From Plasmodium coatneyi (taxonomy: Eukaryota; Apicomplexa; Aconoidasida; Haemosporida; Plasmodiidae), in contig NC_033567.1 of NCBI RefSeq assembly GCF_001680005.1, forward strand, positions 744,001 through 808,000: 64,000 bases of DNA, given 5' to 3'. A model generated the notes under the pieces. The model worked only from the letters and a program-made list of their open reading frames with translations, was not told the origin of the DNA and did not search any database. Made by a program: the position numbers and the translations under genes. Of the stretch, positions 57,646 through 64,000 are shown piece after piece; position 1 is the first letter of the stretch; every line of letters starts with the position of its first letter.

Positions 57646-59059
57646 AATTTGTTAGCAAATCCAACCTGCGGGGGTACAAAGGGGGAAACAGAATAAATAT
57701 ACAAACGGTTGTGACTTACCACAAATTGCTTACCTATTCGTAGCTCACAGCAGCACCCCACCTTACCCAGCAAGAGTTCTATGCCGCATTTGTGTTTGTA
57801 TTCGCATGAAGACACACGCATATTCTGCATATGACGGGTATGCACACCTCAAATAAAAACGCGTGTAAAGTAAACACTTTGTTATGCACGCTATCTTGAT
57901 GCAAATGCCGCTATATTCTGCGCCTTTGCGTCAAGCATGTCATTGTATACCCAATTTGAGGTATGCATTTTCACATGTGGAAAAGTGCAAATCGCTATGC
58001 GCTCACATGTGCAATGGTGTGCATCCCATGTGCAAATAACGCGAGAGAAAAAAAAATACCTGCCAGGTTATGCTGGGATGTAATTATTGTATAGTGCAAT
58101 ATCACCTGTCGCTTTTCGCATAGTGCAGCGTCGCCGCCGTGTAGTGGCGTTCCTGCCCACCTTGTTCTGTTTAAAAACACACTTTTTCGAAAAAGAAAAA
58201 TTTGTAATACATAAAGTTTTTGTTTTTTAAAATGTAAAAAGTGCATTTTTTTATACAGTATCTTTCCCTTTTCGTTTATTTATTTATTTCTCATTATCTA
58301 CATATGTATAAATTTAGAACATCATATCCCCCCTTTTGTGTTCATTTATGTTTTTATTATAACCATTAAGATTGTATTTAAATAATATGAAAAGGTACAA
58401 ATTATTATGTGTACTTGTGGTGGTAGGTCCACACATGTGCGCTAAGTAAGGCCAAATAAATACTGCTCATTGGGCAGTTCCAGTTGGGGGAGAATTCCCT
58501 CATAGGGAAACAACTACTGGGGGAATGAAAAGTTTTGATTCCACTTTTGGTTCACATTTTTTTTATACTTTTCTTTAACGCAAAAAAAATGTTAAAATAG
58601 AGGGGATCAGCAAAATGTCTCCATCTGGTCAACCTTTGCGTTCGCGATGGTGCGTCACATGGTACGTTTGAGCAGTGTTGGACCAGACATGGCTTGGAGG
58701 AGGGTTAGCCAAAATGGGGGGGGAAATGCACTTTATCGAATGCGCTAATGAACAAATATGGATAAAGGCTGCACACCCGGAAAGCAAATTTTGTATGCTC
58801 AACAAATGGATGCCCCTTTGTAGAACGAAAAAAAAAAGGAGAATTAGCCAAGCAGCAAAGTGGGCAAACAGCAAATGAGTAGCTAAACTTTTGCAAATGT
58901 TTTGTTACAAATGAGGCCAAAAAAAAAAAAAAAAAAATGACGTATACACATCATACGCGATGCACAATCGTATAATCCTGGACGCGAAAAAAGCAATAAA
59001 CATATTCGCTGTAAATATGTTGGTGAATCAAATTCCGGTCTCGTTTTGTTCAGTCAAAA
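57646..59059. other. 1.4-kb intergenic region between convergent eIF4G and NEDD8 genes
   Basis: Shared 3' flank with an A-run at 58919-58937 and general AT richness. Short frames only. No gene is supported. Confidence 0.45.
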
Positions 59060-59522
59060 TTATCCTCCTCTGAGTTGTAAAATCATGTGAATGGTTGAGC
59101 CGGGCACCACTCTGTAGTCGCTGAGCTTCATGTCGTCGTGCATTTGTTTTCCTTGAAAAAAAAAAAAAAAAGGGGGGAAAAAATGTTACCAATTGGGGGT
59201 GTAACGCGGGATATGCCAAGTGTAAACTGCTAACTGGGTTATCGCAGCAGTGTGGACGATGTTGAAGCGGCGTCAACAGGGTTCTCTCCAAATGATCAAC
59301 ACGAAGCGAAGACACATTGGGAATGAAATCAAAATGTGAAAAAAATGCAACAAAAGGGGTGCATTTTTCGCTAGAGGGCAAACCTGAGTAGATGAGCCGA
59401 ATCTGCTTTGCGTCTATTCCTTCCTTTTCCTCAATTGCCATCTTTATTTGAAAAACAGAACTGGATGGTTCAAAATTAAACGACTGTCTTTTCCCGGTCA
59501 GGGTTTTTACTAATATTTGCAT
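59060..59522 (-). CDS. NEDD8: NEDD8-like ubiquitin-family modifier (two exons)
   Basis: Exons 59522-59384 and 59151-59060 join in phase 1 across a 232-bp intron (donor G|GTTTGC, acceptor TTTTTCAAG|G). The result is exactly 76 aa. It starts MQILVKTLTGKRQSFNFEPS and ends MILQLRGG followed directly by the stop. The family is conjugated through the C-terminal glycine to cullins and activates cullin-RING ubiquitin ligases. The hydrophobic patch residue Ile44 and Lys48 are present (RLIYSGKQM). Position 72 is Gln, where ubiquitin has Arg and animal NEDD8 has Ala; this residue helps the E1 enzymes tell the two apart. The single unit and the divergence from ubiquitin argue for NEDD8 rather than ubiquitin. 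There is no C-terminal extension to be trimmed. Confidence 0.9.
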
Positions 59523-62500
59523 TTTACTCCTTTTTGTGTAAGTGGAAAATTGCTCCCCCTTAATTCGAGGATGTTACATTTCACATAAAATTTGAGCGTG
59601 CTCCTGGGGTTATTCAAGCGTGTGTAAATCCGTTAAACGTATCTTTTTTCGTTTGATAAAAGTGGAGGAATAAGTTGCGGGAAAATGTGAGGAAATTGTA
59701 TCTTAAACGAATTGCGATTGATTTCCCGTTTTGTATTTATTTTGTTTTCCTCTTTCTCATGACATTTATACTTTGACTATTTGTTTACTTATTCATTCAT
59801 TCATTTTTTTTTTTTTTTTTTTTTTTTGTTTTGTTTCCAATTGACATTAATGATATTTTTCTTATTTTCACTGCGAAAGGATACATCACTTTTTATGTAA
59901 TGTTGGAATGTGTATGTGTAGTGCGCATAAAGGGGATCTTTTTTTTCCCTTTTTTTTTTTTTTTTTTTTTTTCCTACTTCTAACCCTTTCTACAATTTTT
60001 ACTCAAAAAAGGATTCTTCACATTACATTATATTCTTTGAGGCTACAAACAGAAATGCATAACTTCTTCGTATACACCAGTATCCCCACTAACACATGAA
60101 AAAGGGAAAATTATTGCCAATTTGAGTCGAACTTTTTAACACACTTTCCGCTCGCTCCACTAGCAAGGTGTGTAAAATTGGGTATGACTCATTTGGGCTC
60201 CTACTTGTAGGCAGCATTCCATTCGCCGTTCATTTGTGAGTTATATCACCGCGAAGGAGGAACCATTCCAGTGGGGAAAGGAAAATTCCTAGGGACTTGT
60301 TCATAAGCCTATCCTGGCACAGCCTAGCCCCCCTATTTTTATATACACCTGGACAGGAGGACATTTTTACATTTTATGGGGGGAAAGTTGAGTAGGAGGA
60401 AATAACACACCGAGTGATGACCTTTACGATTCGAAATGTGCAAGAGCGCTATGGGCAGGATTTATTTTGTGCTACTTGTTCCTTGCACACAGAGCAGAGC
60501 ATAAGTAAATGCTCAACTGCTCACCTATAGAACTGTTTGGAATTTCTTTCCCCGCATGATTGCTAAAAAGAACCCCAACTTTAATTCACCCAATTTAACT
60601 CCCCAACTGAATTCTCCATTTTGCATTTTCCCTCCCCACCGTGAATACCATCAGTATAATAATTCCTTCAAGTCACATGTGCATATTTTCATCAGCATGT
60701 CAGTGAACTTCTCATGAAAGCAATGCCTTTTCAGTTAACGCCAAATGTGTAAAATTGCAAAACGCTTTTGACGCGGCGTGGGAGGGGCATACATATGGCC
60801 ATGCGCGTGGGAAAAATTGTCCTTTCATGTCATGAAGATTTGGATGAACTTACCATGGCATTTTTTAAAACAGTTCATAGAACAAGAGGACATGCTTTTC
60901 CGAACATAAATTTTTGCCATGGGGCATTCCCGAAAAAGGGATAGAACGAATGGAACAGCCAAAGGGGAAAATAAAAAAAAAAAAAAAAATGCGCAAACCC
61001 TATGTGCAGATATAATACGCGAAACATGTTCTTCCTCTGAGTGACCGCCGTGCACGATTACTCCTTCGCAGTTAAGAAAGAAAAAATAAAATGTGCACAT
61101 CCTTGTTCCACGCATTCATTTTTGCTCATTAAAAAAAGCCACTCATATGCTCATTACGCCACTGTAAATTCTGGCACAGGTGAGTAGAACAAATTGAGGT
61201 GCACTCGAATGGAAAATAATTTAACGCATTCATCACCGCGCGTATAATTGGAAAAAAAAAAAAAAAAAAAGCAGCAACGAATGAGTAGAAAGACGAAAGA
61301 ACAAACTGTTTAACAACTCAGAAGAGGCAAACATGTGAGGAATAATTCCGCGCACTTGGATTTTCACCCGTTTCGTTCGCACCAGTCGATTTACGTGTCG
61401 TGGGCTTAGCCTCGAAAGGAAAGAAAAAAGTAGAATCTACGTAGAATTAATACACACCTTTGCATACACACGGGTATTTCTTTTTACAGTAGAATTATTT
61501 TCAAAAAATGGCACTTCTCACAAAATTGTTGAACAGAACAGATCGCACAAATTGACAAAGGGGAAACTTCCTGTTCACTGCTGCTGCACCTGTGCATGTT
61601 CTACCAGACTGTTTGTTCTTCCTTGGATGTAGAATTTTTTTTTTTTATATATCCCTCACTGGTAATAAATTCTGTGCGCTCTGGACCTTTATCTTCTAAC
61701 CTGTGTTCCTCCTTCTTAACCTGCCGTACGCACAAGACGTGCACGTATGCACCATGCCACTGTCAAGGGTGAGGAAAATTCCCAGAGTGGCGGTTTTAAC
61801 TCGGGTGAAAAGGAAAAAGAAAAATGCCAGAAAAAGAAGAGCCCCTATTCTGCCTGAACTATTTCCAAGGTTCTGTAAATTGTGGAAAAAACAAAACACA
61901 CTCGGTTATTTTATGTTTTCCAAAAATTATTTAAAAAAATAAAATAAAATGTTGTTTAAAAGAACATGTTCAAAGGAACATTCTTTTTTTGGCCACATCT
62001 TCACGCTGATCATTTGTGAATGCGTTTATGCTTGCATCTACATTTGTCAATTTAAGAACACGTGTAATACGGTTGGATATTGGTCGCAAGAATTATTCTG
62101 TTGCGAAGGGGTCCCAACGGAGGCACGCCGTTAAGCCACATTTTATTCGCAGCATGTTGCAGCATTTTACAACAGTTTGCAACATTTTATTATAAATAAT
62201 AACCTTTTCCTTTTTTCTGAGTGTGCGTCCCCGCGCGCAATGTGCTCTACATTTTTTGAGAAGCCAACCCACATGTAGGGTTCATTTTAGCAAAAATTGA
62301 AAAAAAAAAAAAAAAAAAATTTAAAGGCGCGTTTTACTAACACATCCGAGCGTGCATAACTTGGCAGTACTTGTGCACATAGGACTTCAACCTGCGACAG
62401 CATTATACAATTCATGCAGGGTATCCCCTTCCGAATCAGCCGCACAACCTTCCTTATGCTAGACGTTCCCTACCGCTCTCATTTTGTGCTTTAAAGAGAT

Positions 62501-62650
62501 ACGTACACTCAGTAGAGTTACATCCATTTTTGCGACGTTGAAAGGAAAAGGTGCACACACCATTGTGTATAAGAAGTTGTGCCGCCCATTGTTCGGCCCA
62601 CTCTGCCCATCCACTTTTCATACCTTCCCCACGCTTGAACGGCCTCCAAA
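59523..62650. other. 3.1-kb divergent intergenic region, NEDD8 / uncharacterised gene
   Basis: Promoter region of two divergent genes. T-runs lie at 59805-59827 and 59951-59972, A-runs at 60972-60989, 61252-61270 and 62301-62320. A 62-codon frame from the ATG at 61755 is very basic (TRVKRKKKNARKRRAP) but stands alone and is not accepted. A few short GCARCATTTT-type repeats lie near 62150-62190. Confidence 0.4.
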
Positions 62651-64000
62651 ATGGAAGAAACCAAAGAAGGAACTCCCTTGGAAGATAAATGCTCAGGAAA
62701 TGAAGAACTAAAAAAAGAAAAAACAAGCAACAGATGTAAAAAAGTAAAAACCTTAAACAGAACGAAACCGAACGAGAAGAAAAAAAAATCGTCCAAGAAT
62801 TTTAAGACCTTTAAAACGTTCAGATATTTTAAACCCTTCAGACAGTTTAAAAATTCGAAAAGTTTGAAAAATGCGAAAAATTGTAAAAGTCAGAAAAAGA
62901 GGGAAAAAGAAAAGGCAAAAAAGAAAGCCAAAAGGAAGGCGAAGAAAAATGCCCCCAAGGAGATCATACCTGTGGGGCAAGGCAGACCGACGGAACTTCC
63001 AAATGAAGGGGACGTTACTGTGGACAGCTTGGAGAAGCAGCTGTCAAACCAGGTGAGCCCAACGCAAAACAGTACCAATTCCAACAATAGCAGTAATGAT
63101 GAATGTGCCGCTTTGGCTGAGGATAAAATTGTTCCTCACCATTCTGATGAGCAAAAAAGGGAAAGCGTCAGCAAAGATTATGAAATTAAAGGCAGTGTAG
63201 ATGAGGGTCACCCGTTTTCTGTTCACACGGATGTATCCACAGAGAGGACACCACCTATGGAAGCGCAAGAAGGAGATAATCTTAACTGCGTAGTGGAAAA
63301 GAACTCGCCAAATAGGGCAACACAAGTGGGCGTCACCATAGAGAATGTCCTAAAAAACGCATGTAGGGAAGAAAATAATCCCGTTTTGAAGCCCCACATG
63401 GGTGACCCTCAAAGGAACTACTGCGGAGGAGAAGAAAAAATGTCTCAGGTGAACCTAAGCGGGACCAGGAGACAGAACAACCCAATAGAACCGCTGCAAG
63501 ATGAAATGAACCGCGCAGAGCGCGAAACAGAGGCAGCACGTCACCTAGTAGACCCACCAGCAGCGAAACAAACGTCCAGAATCCAATTCAGGGAGCTCAT
63601 CACATCGATGAAAGATGATACGAAGAATATCATCACCGTAATGGAAAACCTGAGCGAAGAAAAGCTCCTCTATTTAACCATCCCCTTTAGCGAAAATTAC
63701 GACCTTGTAAAATATTTCAATTTCCTCTCTCTGGAGAAGATAGAAAAAATGATAAACTTGCTTCATGTAGATAATTACAAAAATTTTATTCTCTCATTTA
63801 ATCAGAAAAAAATAATTGAAATTGTGAACCACGTGTCTGTAAACACATCCATTAGTGTACTCTTAAACCTATCCAACAACAAAGTAGCATACATACTAAA
63901 CCATATAGAGGAAAAAATCCTCATCAATTTGTTGAATGGAATACCTTTGTGTAAATTCTATCACATTGCAGAATATTTACCTATGCAAAAAATAAGTCTC
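62651..64000 (+). CDS. Uncharacterised protein, N-terminal 450 residues (cut by window edge)
   Basis: From the ATG at 62651 the frame is open for 450 codons to the last base, so the gene continues beyond the window. The start METKEGTPLED-like region (first residues MEETKEGTPL) follows a CCTCCAAAATGG context. Residues 50-100 form a basic, Phe-rich run of three-residue steps (FKTFKTFRYFKPFRQFK). A Lys/Arg-rich patch (KKREKEKAKKKAKRKAKK) comes next, likely a nuclear or nucleolar signal. The middle is polar and disordered. The last 130 residues turn into regular short helices of about 25 residues each (MENLSEEKLLYLTIPFSENY, then FLSLEKIEKMINLLHVDNY, then FNQKKIIEIVNHVS). They recall helical solenoids such as the MgtE N-domain, but no family is certain. 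No signal peptide is seen. Confidence 0.75.
   Translation, partial: MEETKEGTPLEDKCSGNEELKKEKTSNRCKKVKTLNRTKPNEKKKKSSKNFKTFKTFRYFKPFRQFKNSKSLKNAKNCKSQKKREKEKAKKKAKRKAKKNAPKEIIPVGQGRPTELPNEGDVTVDSLEKQLSNQVSPTQNSTNSNNSSNDECAALAEDKIVPHHSDEQKRESVSKDYEIKGSVDEGHPFSVHTDVSTERTPPMEAQEGDNLNCVVEKNSPNRATQVGVTIENVLKNACREENNPVLKPHMGDPQRNYCGGEEKMSQVNLSGTRRQNNPIEPLQDEMNRAERETEAARHLVDPPAAKQTSRIQFRELITSMKDDTKNIITVMENLSEEKLLYLTIPFSENYDLVKYFNFLSLEKIEKMINLLHVDNYKNFILSFNQKKIIEIVNHVSVNTSISVLLNLSNNKVAYILNHIEEKILINLLNGIPLCKFYHIAEYLPMQKISL

Noticed and set aside
61755..61942. Short, very basic 62-codon frame, considered as a bL34-like ribosomal protein
   Set aside because: It lacks the family's opening motif and the basic composition follows from A-rich DNA.

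Overview
The window looks like a piece of nuclear chromosome from a malaria parasite of the simian clade (Plasmodium knowlesi, P. coatneyi or a close relative). Three things point this way. There is a multi-exon KIR-type variant-antigen gene at the left end. The base composition is moderate, with countless long poly(dA)/poly(dT) tracts between genes, unlike the extremely AT-rich P. falciparum. The proteins are typical of Plasmodium, with large low-complexity Asn/Lys/Ser-rich insertions. From memory, the order of the core genes (cytochrome c, M1 aminopeptidase, V-ATPase A, malonyl-CoA:ACP transacylase, IF-2, branched-chain E1-alpha, eIF4G, NEDD8) matches a segment of P. falciparum chromosome 13. 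I could not check that synteny here.

Layout. 0-3.4 kb: a five-exon KIR gene with two tandem KIR domains. 3.4-4.1 kb: unusual tandem repeats (25-bp poly-A units and degenerate 42-bp units with telomere-like motifs) that separate the variant gene from the core. 4.3 kb onward: core genes, in order: cytochrome c (-), M1 alanyl aminopeptidase (+), V-ATPase subunit A (+), apicoplast malonyl-CoA:ACP transacylase (+), a GYF/IQ-motif protein (-), a small helical mitochondrial-type protein (+), a probable mitoribosomal mS35 (-), organellar IF-2 (+), two small Val/Pro/Thr-rich proteins (-), branched-chain 2-oxoacid dehydrogenase E1-alpha (+), a very large low-complexity protein split by a 21-A run (-), eIF4G (+), NEDD8 (-), and the first 450 codons of an uncharacterised protein that runs off the right edge (+).

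The genes are not an operon. Each is separated by 0.2-6 kb of AT-rich DNA. They do fall into themes: organelle metabolism and translation (cytochrome c, MCAT, mS35, IF-2, E1-alpha), cytosolic translation (eIF4G, perhaps the GYF protein), proteolysis and acidification (M1, V-ATPase A) and cullin regulation (NEDD8).

The most notable non-genic structures are a perfect 18-bp inverted repeat about 100 bp upstream of the eIF4G start, the telomere-like 42-bp repeats beside the KIR gene, a 28-bp minisatellite at 49.5 kb and a 9-bp periodic block at 37.7 kb. I found no convincing tRNA, rRNA, transposon, CRISPR or centromere. I located exons and introns by eye from splice consensus and reading phase.
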